Below are positions 33,089-43,335 of a stretch of 64,000 bases of DNA, one piece after another (the first letter of the stretch is position 1; every line of letters starts with the position of its first letter). This DNA comes from Pelagadaptatus aseana. Lineage in GTDB: Bacteria; Pseudomonadota; Gammaproteobacteria; Pseudomonadales; Cellvibrionaceae. The notes under the pieces are model-generated. The model was not told the origin of the DNA, ran no database searches, and saw nothing but the letters and a program-made list of their open reading frames with translations. The position numbers were made by a program, and so were the translations under genes. The DNA lies in the NCBI GenBank assembly GCA_040365065.1, contig BAABNI010000003.1, positions 262,526 to 326,525 on the forward strand, in the 5' to 3' direction.

Positions 33089-34387
33089 GTGGCTAACCCA
33101 ACCCTGAGTGTCCGGGCCCAAGCCGCCATTACCCTGGCCCAGGTGCTGCAACAACAGGCTTCACTGGCCAGCCTGATGACTCCGGCGCAAGATAAAGTAG
33201 CCACCAAGGATCGCGGCCTGCTGCAGGAATTGTGTTTTGGCACCCTGCGCTGGCAACCCAAACTGCAATCGGTGATTGGCCGCTTGCTGGATAAACCTCT
33301 CAAACCCAAAGACTCCGATATCCAGGCATTGCTGTTACTGGGTCTCTATCAGATTGACTACACCCGTATTCCGGAACACGCCGCTCTGAGCAGTACCGTC
33401 GAAGCCTGCCGGGAGCTGAAAAAGCCCTGGGCCAGCAAACTGCTGAACGGTGTGCTGCGCCGCTATCTGCGAGAGCGGCAATCCCTGCACGAACAAATGC
33501 TCAACAGCCCAGCCTTTCAAACCGCCCACCCCAACTGGCTGCGCAAACAGGTTGAACAATTTTGGCCGGATCGGGCCGATGCCATCTTTGCCGCCAATAA
33601 CGATCACCCGCCGTTTACCCTGCGACTCAATAGCCACCAGCAGAGCCGTAATGACCTGCTGTCTCAAATGGCTGATGCCAAAGCCACACCTTTCAGCCCC
33701 TTTGGGATTACTCTGGCTGCAGCCTGTGACGTAACCCAGCTACCGGGATTTAATCAGGGCTGGCTCAGTGTTCAGGATGAGGCCGCGCAACTGGCAGCGC
33801 CATTGATGGAGCTGGCCCCCGGGCAGAGGGTACTGGATGCCTGCTGTGCCCCCGGAGGTAAAACCGGCCATCTGCTGGAGCTGGAGCCACAACTCGACGA
33901 AGTGGTGGGGCTGGAGCTGGAAGAACGCCGTCTGGTGCGCGTCAGAGAAAATCTTGAACGCCTGGGTCTCTCGGCCACACTGATCTGTTGCGACGCCAAC
34001 CGACTGGACGACTGGTGGGATGGCAAACCATTCGACCGCATCCTGCTCGATGCCCCCTGTTCGGCCACCGGTGTGATTCGCCGCCACCCGGACATCAAGG
34101 TGCTGCGCAAGGCCACCGATATCACCCCTCTGGCACAAAGCCAACTGCAACTGCTCCAAAACCTCTGGCCAACCCTGAAACCCGGAGGCCTGCTGATCTA
34201 TGCGACCTGCTCGGTGCTGCCCACTGAAAACACCCTAGTCGTTGAACAGTTTCTGAAACAGCAATCAGATGCCAGACACATCCCGATCACTGCCGATTGG
34301 GGTCAGGAACAGACCTGTGGTCGCCAACTCTTGCCACAATCAGGCGGCCATGACGGTTTTTACTACTGTTGCTTAAGAAAAGAATGA
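33089..34387 (+). CDS. rsmB: 16S rRNA cytosine-967 methyltransferase
   Basis: A two-domain enzyme of 432 residues: an N-terminal NusB-like RNA-binding part (about 1-150) and an m5C methyltransferase part with the SAM site DACCAPGGKTGHLLEL, the PC motif DAPCSATGVIRRHPD and the catalytic ATCSVLPTEN. The start is GTG, directly after the fmt stop. The order fmt-rsmB-trkA is widespread in gammaproteobacteria. Confidence 0.96.
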   Translation: MANPTLSVRAQAAITLAQVLQQQASLASLMTPAQDKVATKDRGLLQELCFGTLRWQPKLQSVIGRLLDKPLKPKDSDIQALLLLGLYQIDYTRIPEHAALSSTVEACRELKKPWASKLLNGVLRRYLRERQSLHEQMLNSPAFQTAHPNWLRKQVEQFWPDRADAIFAANNDHPPFTLRLNSHQQSRNDLLSQMADAKATPFSPFGITLAAACDVTQLPGFNQGWLSVQDEAAQLAAPLMELAPGQRVLDACCAPGGKTGHLLELEPQLDEVVGLELEERRLVRVRENLERLGLSATLICCDANRLDDWWDGKPFDRILLDAPCSATGVIRRHPDIKVLRKATDITPLAQSQLQLLQNLWPTLKPGGLLIYATCSVLPTENTLVVEQFLKQQSDARHIPITADWGQEQTCGRQLLPQSGGHDGFYYCCLRKE

Positions 34388-34464
34388 CTGTAGGGTCTAT
34401 AGGATTCACTATCAGTCGGCGTTACAATTCCTCACTTAGCTTGGGGAATTCATGAAGGACAGGC

Positions 34465-35850
34465 ATGAAGATTATTATTCTGGGGGCTGGCCAGGTAGGC
34501 GGAACGCTTGCACAAAATCTGGCCAATGAAGCCAACGATATCACCGTGGTTGATCACGATGAGGATCGCCTGGCTGAGCTGCGCGATCGTCTCGACATCG
34601 GTGCGGTCTATGGCGAAGCCTGCCACCCTAACGTTCTGATTCAGGCCGGCGTGGAAGACGCCGACATGCTGATCGCCGTGACCAACAACGACGAGATGAA
34701 CATGATTGCCTGTCAGGTGTCCTACAGCCTGTTTCGCACCCCAACCAAAATTGCCCGGGTGCGGGCCAGCGCCTACCTCAACCAATCCCGGCTGTTTGGC
34801 ACCGAGGCCATCCCCATCGATGTATTGATCAGCCCGGAACGGCTGGTATCCGATTATATTTTCCGCCTGATTGAACACCCCGGAGCACTGCAGGTATTGG
34901 ATTTTGCCGATGGTCTGGTGCAACTGGTTGCCGTAAAAGCCTATTACGGTGGCCCGCTGGTGGGACAGGAACTGCGTTATCTGCGCGAGCACATGCCCTC
35001 GGTGGATACTCGGGTGGCCGCCATTTATCGCCGCGATCGCGCCATTACGCCGGAAGGCTCGACGGTGATTGAGGCCGACGACGAAGTCTTTTTTATTGCC
35101 GCCAAATCCGATATCCGTGCCGTAATGAGTGAACTGCGGCGTCTGGAAACCCAGTACAAGCGCATCATCATTGCCGGCGGCGGCAACATTGGTTTTCGTC
35201 TGGCCAGCAATTTGGAATCGCGCTACAGCGTCAAATTGATCGAATACAGTGAACAGCGCAGCCGCTATTTGTCAGAACGCCTGCGCCGCACCATTGTCCT
35301 GCACGGCAGTGCCTCTGATCAGGATCTGCTGCTGGAAGAAAACATCGAAGACACCGATGTGTTTCTGGCCCTGACCAACGATGACGAGGCCAACGTGATG
35401 TCGTCCATGCTGGCCAAGCGCCTGGGTGCCCGCAAGGTGATGACGCTGATCAACAATCAGGCCTATGTGGATCTGGTGCAGGGTGGCGAAATCGATATCG
35501 CCATTTCCCCGTCACAGACCACCATTGGCAGCCTGCTGACCCACGTGCGGCGCGGCGATATTGTTCAGGTACACTCACTGCGCCGCGGTGCTGCCGAGGC
35601 CATTGAGGTGATCGCCCACGGAGACCAGCGCACCTCCAAGGTGGTCGGTAAAGCTCTGGATGAAATCGATCTGCCCCATGGCGCTACCATTGGTGCCATT
35701 GTCCGGGAAACGGAAAAAGGCAATGAAGTGCTGATCGCCCACGATGACATCGTAGTAGAAACCGGCGATCACCTGATCGTGTTTCTGGTCGACAAGAAGC
35801 ACACCCCCGACATTGAACAACTGTTTCAGGTTGGGTTTTCATTCTTTTAA
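34465..35850 (+). CDS. trkA: Trk potassium uptake regulatory subunit TrkA
   Basis: A peripheral NAD(H)-binding subunit that controls TrkH or TrkG. It contains two similar halves, each with a Rossmann domain (IIILGAGQVGGTLA at residue 2 and IIIAGGGNIGFRLA near 235) and a small TrkA-C domain. It has 461 residues. GAAGGA precedes the ATG. It is followed after 36 bp by trkH, its membrane partner, so here regulator and channel are adjacent, unlike E. coli, where they are separate. Confidence 0.97.
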   Translation: MKIIILGAGQVGGTLAQNLANEANDITVVDHDEDRLAELRDRLDIGAVYGEACHPNVLIQAGVEDADMLIAVTNNDEMNMIACQVSYSLFRTPTKIARVRASAYLNQSRLFGTEAIPIDVLISPERLVSDYIFRLIEHPGALQVLDFADGLVQLVAVKAYYGGPLVGQELRYLREHMPSVDTRVAAIYRRDRAITPEGSTVIEADDEVFFIAAKSDIRAVMSELRRLETQYKRIIIAGGGNIGFRLASNLESRYSVKLIEYSEQRSRYLSERLRRTIVLHGSASDQDLLLEENIEDTDVFLALTNDDEANVMSSMLAKRLGARKVMTLINNQAYVDLVQGGEIDIAISPSQTTIGSLLTHVRRGDIVQVHSLRRGAAEAIEVIAHGDQRTSKVVGKALDEIDLPHGATIGAIVRETEKGNEVLIAHDDIVVETGDHLIVFLVDKKHTPDIEQLFQVGFSFF

Positions 35851-35886
35851 GGTTTATGGCCACGGCAATCGAGTAAGCGAATACCT

Positions 35887-37335
35887 ATGCATTTTACGGT
35901 TATCTTCAAGGTTCTTGGCCTGTTGCTGATGCTGTTCAGCCTGACCCTGTTTCCGCCGATGATGGTGTCGATCCTGTTCAAGGACAATAACCACACCGCT
36001 TTTGCCATCGCCTTCGCAATCACATTCACCACGGGCCTGCTGGCCTGGTTTCCGGTGCACCGGGTGCGTCAGGACCTGCGCACCCGCGATGGCTTTCTGA
36101 TCACCGCCCTGTTCTGGACAGTGCTGGGTATCTTTGGGTCACTGCCATTGATGTTTTCCCAGGGTCTGGAGCTCAGCTTTACCGACGCCCTGTTTGAATC
36201 CATGTCCGGGCTAACCACCACCGGTGCCACGGTTATTACCGGACTCGACCAACTACCCAAATCCATCCTCTACTACCGCCAGCAACTGCAGTGGTTGGGC
36301 GGTATCGGTATTGTGGTTATCGCGGTAGCGATTCTGCCCATGCTGGGCATTGGTGGTATGCAGTTGTACCGGGCCGAGACTCCGGGGCCGGTGAAGGACA
36401 GCAAACTGACACCGCGAATTACCGAAACCGCCAAGGCGCTGTTCTTTATTTACGTCGGCCTGACCGCGCTGTGCACCCTTGCCTATTGGTTTGCGGGCAT
36501 GTCATTTTTTGATGCCATCTGCCACGCCTTCTCCACCGTTGCCATCGGCGGCTTTTCCACCCACGACGCCAGTATCGGTTACTTCGACAGTGAACTGATT
36601 ATGGCCATCTGCACCCTGTTTATGATGGTGTCCGGAGTCAACTTTGCCCTGCACTTTTTCAGCTGGCGCAACAAAAGTATTCTGCACTATTTTGCCGATC
36701 CAGAATTCCAACTCTACGCCAGTGCCATTATCGGCGGCAGCATGATTACGGTGGCCATGCTCTACTGGTATGGCATCTTTGATCTGGAATACAGCATCAG
36801 TCATGGCGTTTTCCAGTTGGTTTCGATGCTCACCACCACCGGCTTTGCCACCACGGATTTCAGCAGCTGGCCCAATATGCTGCCATTTATGCTGTTGTAC
36901 TTTTCCTTTATGGGGGGCTGTGCCGGCTCCACGGCCGGTGGCAGTAAGGTGATCCGGGTGTTACTGGTTATCAAACAGGGTACCCGTGAGATCCACCGAC
37001 TGATTCACCCCAATGCGGTCATCCCCGTTAAAGTGGGCAACACCGTGGTACCCGATCGGGTGATTGACGCGGTATGGGGGTTCTTCTCCGTCTACGTGCT
37101 GGCTTTTATGATCATGTTTCTGATCCTGCTGGGCACGGGACTCGATGTGATCACCGCGTTTTTCGCGGTGGGTGCCTGCATCAATAACCTGGGTCCGGGT
37201 CTGGGCGAAGTGGCCGCTCACTATGGCAATATCAATGATCCTTCCAAGTGGATTTTGTGTTTTGCCATGCTTCTGGGTCGCCTCGAAGTATTTACCCTGC
37301 TAGTATTATTGTCCCCGATGTTTTGGCGTCGCTGA
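35887..37335 (+). CDS. trkH: Trk potassium channel-like subunit TrkH
   Basis: A 482-residue inner membrane protein with about ten hydrophobic segments and four pore loops. Filter-like segments are visible as GLTTTGATV, STVAIGGFSTHDAS, LTTTGFATTDFS and CINNLGPGLGE. MGGCAGSTAGGSKVIR is also characteristic. It works with TrkA encoded just upstream. A c-di-GMP protein gene starts 19 bp after its stop and may be on the same transcript. Confidence 0.96.
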   Translation: MHFTVIFKVLGLLLMLFSLTLFPPMMVSILFKDNNHTAFAIAFAITFTTGLLAWFPVHRVRQDLRTRDGFLITALFWTVLGIFGSLPLMFSQGLELSFTDALFESMSGLTTTGATVITGLDQLPKSILYYRQQLQWLGGIGIVVIAVAILPMLGIGGMQLYRAETPGPVKDSKLTPRITETAKALFFIYVGLTALCTLAYWFAGMSFFDAICHAFSTVAIGGFSTHDASIGYFDSELIMAICTLFMMVSGVNFALHFFSWRNKSILHYFADPEFQLYASAIIGGSMITVAMLYWYGIFDLEYSISHGVFQLVSMLTTTGFATTDFSSWPNMLPFMLLYFSFMGGCAGSTAGGSKVIRVLLVIKQGTREIHRLIHPNAVIPVKVGNTVVPDRVIDAVWGFFSVYVLAFMIMFLILLGTGLDVITAFFAVGACINNLGPGLGEVAAHYGNINDPSKWILCFAMLLGRLEVFTLLVLLSPMFWRR

Positions 37336-37354
37336 TAATAATAAGATGGGTTAA

Positions 37355-39517
37355 ATGGTTATTGATGAAAATGTTGTCTCGGTAGTTTCCAGACTTTCCC
37401 GGCGCCGGGGAGGCAACCTGCTGGACAATATCACTTCGGCACTGGCCGAAGTCGTGGATGCCGACCACACCTTTATCGCCCGCATCAATGCCAACCGCAC
37501 TCTGGCGACCACCGAGGCCTACTTCCAGAAAGGCAAACGCGCTGACAATTTCAGTTACGACCTTGAGCACACACCCTGCGCCATAGTGACCGACAACCGG
37601 GTTTGCTGCCACAACGGCAATGTTCAGGCGTGCTTCCCTGACGATCAAATGCTGATCGATATGCGCATCAACAGCTATGTCGGGACACCGCTGCACGACT
37701 CCCATGGCAATGTGTTTGGTATTATTGTCGCACTCTACGAGGGCAAGATTGATAACGAAGAGGCCGTCTGCTCCCTGTTTACTCTGTTCTCGGGCTTAAT
37801 CGCTGGCGATATCGAACGCCGTGAAAAACAACAATCACTCAACCTGTCACAGGCCATTATCTCGGAAATGGAAGAGGCGGTGGTCATCACCAACGACCAA
37901 TACGAAATCGTCTCTTGCAATAAGGCCTTTACCGATTTGACCGGCTACACCGCCGAAGAAGCTCAGGGGCAGAAAACCAATCTGCTGAAATCCGGCCAAC
38001 AGGACGACAATTTCTATCAGCGCTTCTGGTCGGCCATCAACGAGCACGGTCACTGGGAAGGTGAAATATACAATCGCAAGAAAAGCGGTGAGCTCTACCC
38101 GGAATACATGCGGGTACAGCGCATCACCGAACCGGTCAGTAACAATATCTTTTATCTGGCCATCCACAAGGATATCACTGACCTGAATCAGGCCAGAGAA
38201 GAAGCCTTCTTCAATAAAAATTTCGACAACCTGACCCATCTGCCCAATCGCCAACTGTTTCTCGATCGGTTGGATCAATTGATTAAGCAGGAAAACCGCA
38301 GTCATCATCGCTGCGCTGTCATGCTGATCGATCTCGATGGCTATCAGGGCATCAACAGCATTCAGGGTCACAACACCGGCAATCAATTGTTACAACTGCT
38401 GGCCCGGCGTCTGCAGAATCAATACCGTTCCACCGATCTGATCGGACACCTTGGCAGTGATGAATTCGTGCTGGCACTCAGTGGCCTGGACGACAACCTT
38501 GGTGCCCAGCCTCTGGCCGAAGAACTGCTGGAATTACTGCGCCAGCCTTTTACCGAATTTGATGACCCGATCACCATCAGCGGCACCATTGGTATTTCCC
38601 TCTACCCTGAGGATTGCACCAACGCCGAGCAGTTGCTGGCCAAAGCCGATCAAGCCATGCAACACGCCAAATCCAAGGGCAAAGATCGCTACGAGTTTTT
38701 CACGTCGCACATTCAGCAAGCCAACACCCAACGGCTGAAATTAAAAAAGCAGTTAGCCGAAGCACTGGATCAACGGGAACTGGAAGCGGCTTTTCAACCG
38801 ATCATCTGTGCCCGAACCGGTCAGATCACCAAACTGGAAGCACTGGCGCGGTGGAATTCGCCCGATGGCTTGGTGTCACCGGCTGAGTTTGTTCCCATTG
38901 CCGAGGATTTTGGTCTCTGTCACCTGCTGGGCAATTTGATTTTGCAGCAAAGCTGCACCATGTTGGAGACTCTCAACAGTCAGGGCCACCAGCTGAGTAT
39001 TTCGGTGAACCGCTCAATCGCTGAATTCAAGGAACTCAATCACGACATTTCCAGCTGGCTGGAAATTATTGAGCACGCCCGCATCGACAACGAACAAATC
39101 AGTTTTGAGATCACCGAAAGCCTACTGGCAAGCGAGCAGGATCGTTTACGCGAAGCGCTGCATCAACTCAAAAACGCCAACTGCCCGATACTGCTGGATG
39201 ACTTTGGCACCGGTTATTCTTCACTGAGCTATCTGCACAGCTTCCCCATCGATTTTCTTAAAATCGACCGCTCCTTTGTCAACAACATGGCCGACAGCAT
39301 CGAAGCCCGCTCCCTGATCAAATCCATTATCGCCATGAGTCAGGCTCTGGGCATCAAAACCGTTGCCGAAGGTATTGAGAACAAGCGCCAACTGGCGATC
39401 TTGAGCACTCTAGGTTGTGATTATTATCAGGGCTTCTATTTCTCCAAGCCCCTGTTCGCCAACGAGCTGATCGAATATCTGAACAGCTACTCGCCAGACC
39501 CGACTATTTTCTCCTGA
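37355..39517 (+). CDS. GAF-PAS-GGDEF-EAL protein (probable c-di-GMP phosphodiesterase)
   Basis: A 720-residue cytoplasmic signalling protein without membrane segments. In order it has a GAF domain (about 20-150), PAS with PAC (about 165-285), a GGDEF domain (about 290-445) and EAL (about 460-710). The cyclase motif is altered to LGSDEF near residue 367 and the GHxxGD signature reads GHNTGN, so synthesis is unlikely, but the RxxD inhibitory site (RSTD) is kept. The EAL part retains LEALARW, NRS, the DDFGTGYSS loop, KIDRSFV and AEGIEN, so it should degrade c-di-GMP, with the GGDEF part perhaps regulatory. It starts 19 bp after trkH. Confidence 0.92.
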   Translation: MVIDENVVSVVSRLSRRRGGNLLDNITSALAEVVDADHTFIARINANRTLATTEAYFQKGKRADNFSYDLEHTPCAIVTDNRVCCHNGNVQACFPDDQMLIDMRINSYVGTPLHDSHGNVFGIIVALYEGKIDNEEAVCSLFTLFSGLIAGDIERREKQQSLNLSQAIISEMEEAVVITNDQYEIVSCNKAFTDLTGYTAEEAQGQKTNLLKSGQQDDNFYQRFWSAINEHGHWEGEIYNRKKSGELYPEYMRVQRITEPVSNNIFYLAIHKDITDLNQAREEAFFNKNFDNLTHLPNRQLFLDRLDQLIKQENRSHHRCAVMLIDLDGYQGINSIQGHNTGNQLLQLLARRLQNQYRSTDLIGHLGSDEFVLALSGLDDNLGAQPLAEELLELLRQPFTEFDDPITISGTIGISLYPEDCTNAEQLLAKADQAMQHAKSKGKDRYEFFTSHIQQANTQRLKLKKQLAEALDQRELEAAFQPIICARTGQITKLEALARWNSPDGLVSPAEFVPIAEDFGLCHLLGNLILQQSCTMLETLNSQGHQLSISVNRSIAEFKELNHDISSWLEIIEHARIDNEQISFEITESLLASEQDRLREALHQLKNANCPILLDDFGTGYSSLSYLHSFPIDFLKIDRSFVNNMADSIEARSLIKSIIAMSQALGIKTVAEGIENKRQLAILSTLGCDYYQGFYFSKPLFANELIEYLNSYSPDPTIFS

Positions 39518-39573
39518 TTTTTTCAAAATAGCGGTTTTATTGCCTATTCACCGGGCTTTTACGTGCCTGTCCC

Positions 39574-39602
39574 TTGGTGCAGCCTGATGCTGACGCTATA
39601 AT
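39574..39602 (+). promoter_or_regulatory. Sigma-70 promoter for glyQS
   Basis: TTGGTG, 17 bases, then TATAAT. The start point near 39609 would give a leader of about 36 bases before the glyQ start. Confidence 0.7.
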
Positions 39603-39644
39603 CTGCGACCTATTTTGTTTTTGATTTTTAAGGGGCGGACAAAC

Positions 39645-40628
39645 GTGTCTGAAGTCAGCACATCGCAAGCCATCGACAGTGCCAACCACAATGCCGATGT
39701 AAGTACTTTTCAGGGTCTGATTCTGGCCCTGCAGCAATACTGGGCGCGTCAGGGTTGCGTCATTCTGCAACCACTGGATATGGAAGTGGGCGCCGGCACC
39801 TTTCACCCGGCCACCTTTTTGCGCGCTATTGGCCCGGAGACCTGGAACAGTGCCTACGTACAGCCCTGTCGTCGCCCTACCGATGGCCGTTACGGTGAAA
39901 ACCCCAACCGCCTGCAACACTACTACCAGTATCAGGTGGTGCTGAAACCTTCGCCGTCCAATATTCAGGAACTCTACCTTGGCTCGCTGAAAGAGCTGGG
40001 TATTGATCCAACCATTCACGACATTCGCTTTGTGGAAGACAATTGGGAATCACCCACTCTGGGTGCTTGGGGCCTGGGCTGGGAAGTCTGGCTCAACGGC
40101 ATGGAAGTGACCCAGTTTACCTATTTCCAACAGGTTGGCGGTCTTGAATGCTTCCCTGTAACCGGCGAAATCACCTACGGTCTGGAGCGCATCGCCATGT
40201 ACCTGCAGGGTGTGGATTCCATCTACGATCTGGTCTGGACCATTGGCCCCGATGGGAACAAAGTCACCTACGGCGACGTATTCCTGCAAAACGAAGTGGA
40301 GATGTCCCACTTCAACTTTGAAGAAGCCGATGTTGATTTTCTGTTCAAGACGTTTGATACCTGCGAATCAGAAAGCCAGCGTCTGATCGAAAAGAATTTG
40401 CCGCTGCCCGCCTACGAAATGGTGATGAAAGCCTCCCATGCATTTAACCTGCTGGATGCTCGCCACGCCATTTCTGTGACTGAGCGCCAACGCTATATCC
40501 TGCGCGTGCGTACTCTGGCCCGAGCCGTTGCCCAGGCCTATTTTGATGCCCGTAAAAACCTGAACTTCCCGCTGGCCGAGGCCGAGCTGCGCGATCAGGT
40601 GTTACAACAACTTGAGAGTGAGAAGTAA
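39645..40628 (+). CDS. glyQ: Glycyl-tRNA synthetase alpha subunit
   Basis: The catalytic subunit of the bacterial alpha2beta2 enzyme. FQGLILALQQYWARQGCVILQP, here broken at about residues 22-43, and the class II core GAGTFHPATFLRAIGPE are near identical to the family. I start it at the GTG at 39645, which has AAGGGGCG upstream and gives 327 residues. An in-frame TTG 30 bases earlier is less likely. The N-terminal 20 residues form a small extension compared with E. coli. It is followed after 3 bp by glyS. Confidence 0.96.
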   Translation: MSEVSTSQAIDSANHNADVSTFQGLILALQQYWARQGCVILQPLDMEVGAGTFHPATFLRAIGPETWNSAYVQPCRRPTDGRYGENPNRLQHYYQYQVVLKPSPSNIQELYLGSLKELGIDPTIHDIRFVEDNWESPTLGAWGLGWEVWLNGMEVTQFTYFQQVGGLECFPVTGEITYGLERIAMYLQGVDSIYDLVWTIGPDGNKVTYGDVFLQNEVEMSHFNFEEADVDFLFKTFDTCESESQRLIEKNLPLPAYEMVMKASHAFNLLDARHAISVTERQRYILRVRTLARAVAQAYFDARKNLNFPLAEAELRDQVLQQLESEK

Positions 40629-40631
40629 ACC

Positions 40632-42713
40632 ATGGCTGCAGATTTTCTAGTTGAATTAGGCACCGAAGAACTGCCACCAAAAGCTCTCAAAACCTTGATG
40701 AATGCCTTCGCCAATGGCATCAAGGACGGTTGTCAGAAATCCGGTCTGGCCTTTGCCGCTGTAGAAGCCTATGCCAGTCCACGCCGCCTCACTGCGGTGA
40801 TTCGCGCACTGGAAGCCGAGACTCCGCGCAAGCAACAAACCGTTTGGGGCCCGCCGGCGAAAATCGCCTTTGACGGCGATGGCAACCCCAGCAAAGCTGC
40901 CGAAGCCTTTGCCAAAAAGAACGGACTCAGCGTCAGTGATCTCGCTACCGAAAACGATGGCAAAGCCGACAAACTGGTGTGCCGTGTAGAAACCGGTGGG
41001 GAACGTGCGATCAGTTTACTTCCCAATATTGTTGAAGCCTCGTTGAATGCCCTGCCCATTCCCAAGCGCATGCGTTGGGGTGCCAGCCGCACCGAATTTG
41101 TTCGCCCGGTACACTGGCTGGTCATGCTCTACGGCAATGAAATTGTTGACGCCAGTATTCTGGGTTTGACCGCTTCGCGCGAAACCCGCGGCCATCGCTT
41201 TCACTACAACCAGGTATTGGAAGTTGAAAATGCCGACGACTACCTGAAGAAGTTACCGGAAATCGCCTACGTAGAGGTGGACTTCACCAAACGCCAGCAG
41301 TTGATTCGCGAACAGGTGAGTACCGAAGCCGAAAAAGTTGGCGGCGTTGCCGTGATTGGCGACGATCTGCTCGATGAGGTAACGGCACTGGTGGAATGGC
41401 CCGTTGCTCTGACCGGTCGCTTTGAAGATCGCTTCCTGGAAGTGCCGGCAGAAGCCCTGATTTCTTCCATGAAAGAGCACCAGAAGTACTTCCATGTAGT
41501 CGCCAGTGACGGCAAGCTGATGCCCTACTTTATTACCGTTGCCAATATCGTCAGCACCGACCCACAACAGGTGATCGACGGTAACGAGCGGGTGATCCGT
41601 CCCCGTCTGGCTGACGCCGCATTTTTCTTTGAAACCGATAAGAAGACCAGCCTGTCGCAGTTCCGTGAACGCTTAAAGCCGATTGTCTTCCAGGCTCAAC
41701 TGGGTTCCATCTTCGACAAAACCGAACGGGTTAAATCTTTGGCCGCTTATATTGCCGAACAAACCGGCGCCGATAGCACCAAAGCGCAGCGAGCGGCAGA
41801 GCTGTGCAAATCCGATCTGGTGTCGGACATGGTGGGCGAGTTCGACAAAATGCAGGGTCTGGCCGGATACTACTATGCGCTTAACGATGGCGAAGACGAG
41901 TCTGTAGCCAAGGCCATGTACGAGCAGTATCTGCCAAAGTTCGCAGGCGACAAACTGCCGGAAACCGAAACCGGTACCATCATTGCTCTGGCTGATCGCA
42001 TCGATACCCTCAGTGGTATCTTCGGTATTGGTCAGAAGCCTACCGGCTCCAAAGACCCCTTTGCCCTGCGCCGCGCCAGTCTGGGTGTGCTGCGCCTGTT
42101 GGTAGAGAAAGAGCTGGCCCTGGACTTGCGAGAGCTGTTAACCGTTGCGGCCCAACAGCATGGCAGTAACATCAAGGATGTTGAAGAAACCGTTGAGACG
42201 GCCTTTAACTATATGGTCGAGCGCTTCCGTGCCTGGTACGAAGAAGAATCCATCAATGGTGCGGTATTCCAGGCAGTACAAGCCAAGAATCTGTCCCAGC
42301 CACTGGATATCAATAAGCGGGTTCACGCTGTAAACAGTTTTACCCAGCTCGCGGAAGCCGAAGCACTGGCAGCAGCCAACAAGCGCGTTTCCAATATTCT
42401 GGCGAAACTGGACAGCGAACCCGCAACAGAGATCAATCAGGGTCTGCTGCAAGAACCGGCTGAACAGGCTTTGGCCAATGCTATTAACGATATCGCCAAA
42501 GTGGTTGAGCCACTGTTTGCCTCCCGCGATTACTCGGCAGGTCTCGCGCAACTGGCAGCTCTGCGCCAGCCCATCGACACCTTCTTTGACGATGTGATGG
42601 TGATGGCCGATGACGAAGCCCTGAAGAACAATCGGATTGCTCTACTGGCTACACTGCGCAACCTGTTTTTGGAAGTCGCGGATATTTCCCTGTTGGCACC
42701 GGCCAAACAGTAA
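40632..42713 (+). CDS. glyS: Glycyl-tRNA synthetase beta subunit
   Basis: The tRNA-binding partner of GlyQ, 693 residues. The N-terminus FLVELGTEELPPKAL and the later SMKEHQKYFHV, NGNERVIRPRLADAAFFFETD and DPFALRRASLGVLRLL are family signatures. An HD-like segment and an anticodon-binding C-terminus follow. The start lies 3 bp past glyQ, so they are translationally linked. Confidence 0.97.
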   Translation: MAADFLVELGTEELPPKALKTLMNAFANGIKDGCQKSGLAFAAVEAYASPRRLTAVIRALEAETPRKQQTVWGPPAKIAFDGDGNPSKAAEAFAKKNGLSVSDLATENDGKADKLVCRVETGGERAISLLPNIVEASLNALPIPKRMRWGASRTEFVRPVHWLVMLYGNEIVDASILGLTASRETRGHRFHYNQVLEVENADDYLKKLPEIAYVEVDFTKRQQLIREQVSTEAEKVGGVAVIGDDLLDEVTALVEWPVALTGRFEDRFLEVPAEALISSMKEHQKYFHVVASDGKLMPYFITVANIVSTDPQQVIDGNERVIRPRLADAAFFFETDKKTSLSQFRERLKPIVFQAQLGSIFDKTERVKSLAAYIAEQTGADSTKAQRAAELCKSDLVSDMVGEFDKMQGLAGYYYALNDGEDESVAKAMYEQYLPKFAGDKLPETETGTIIALADRIDTLSGIFGIGQKPTGSKDPFALRRASLGVLRLLVEKELALDLRELLTVAAQQHGSNIKDVEETVETAFNYMVERFRAWYEEESINGAVFQAVQAKNLSQPLDINKRVHAVNSFTQLAEAEALAAANKRVSNILAKLDSEPATEINQGLLQEPAEQALANAINDIAKVVEPLFASRDYSAGLAQLAALRQPIDTFFDDVMVMADDEALKNNRIALLATLRNLFLEVADISLLAPAKQ

Positions 42714-42724
42714 GGGCACGATCG

Positions 42725-43267
42725 ATGAAGCTGGTAATTCTCGATCGCGACGGTGTGATCAATCGTGACTCAGATGATTACATCAAAAGCGTCGATGAAT
42801 TCCAGCTTCTTGATGGCAGCGTTGAGGCCATTGCCAAGCTCAATCGCCATGGATTTACCGTCGCCATAGCAACCAACCAATCAGGCTTGGCCCGGGAGCT
42901 TTTCAAACAGGAAGATCTCGAGGCCATGCACGCAAAGTTGGCCTCCGCCGTTGCAGACGCTGGCGGCAAGATTGACGCCATATTCTATTGTCCCCATGGC
43001 CCTGATGATGGCTGCAACTGTCGCAAACCCCTTCCGGGGTTGATAGAAGCAATCGAAAATCATTTTGCTATCAGCGCCAAAGGCTGGCCTATGGTTGGTG
43101 ATTCGCTGCGGGATCTTGAAGCCGGTTTAGCGAGAGGCTGCGATCCGATTCTGGTACGAACCGGTAAAGGGCTGCGAACTCTCCCCAAGCTTGAGCAACT
43201 GAACGCCGAAGTTCAGGTATTTGATGACCTGCAAGCGGCCTCAGGTTATATCATCGACCACTACTAA
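42725..43267 (+). CDS. gmhB: D-glycero-beta-D-manno-heptose 1,7-bisphosphate 7-phosphatase
   Basis: A HAD phosphatase in ADP-heptose synthesis for lipopolysaccharide core. It has the nucleophile motif VILDRDGVINRDSDDY, ATNQSGLAR (motif II) and the zinc loop CPHGPDDGCNCRKP, which is specific for GmhB, followed by VGDSLRDLEAG. It has 180 residues. It follows glyS by 11 bp, an arrangement shared with Pseudomonas, and no other heptose gene is in view. Confidence 0.93.
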   Translation: MKLVILDRDGVINRDSDDYIKSVDEFQLLDGSVEAIAKLNRHGFTVAIATNQSGLARELFKQEDLEAMHAKLASAVADAGGKIDAIFYCPHGPDDGCNCRKPLPGLIEAIENHFAISAKGWPMVGDSLRDLEAGLARGCDPILVRTGKGLRTLPKLEQLNAEVQVFDDLQAASGYIIDHY

Positions 43268-43335
43268 AACTCGGACAAGCTGGTCTTCGACTTCTATACT
43301 AAAGTGGCTTATCAGCCCTTTCTGAACCTCGGCCT

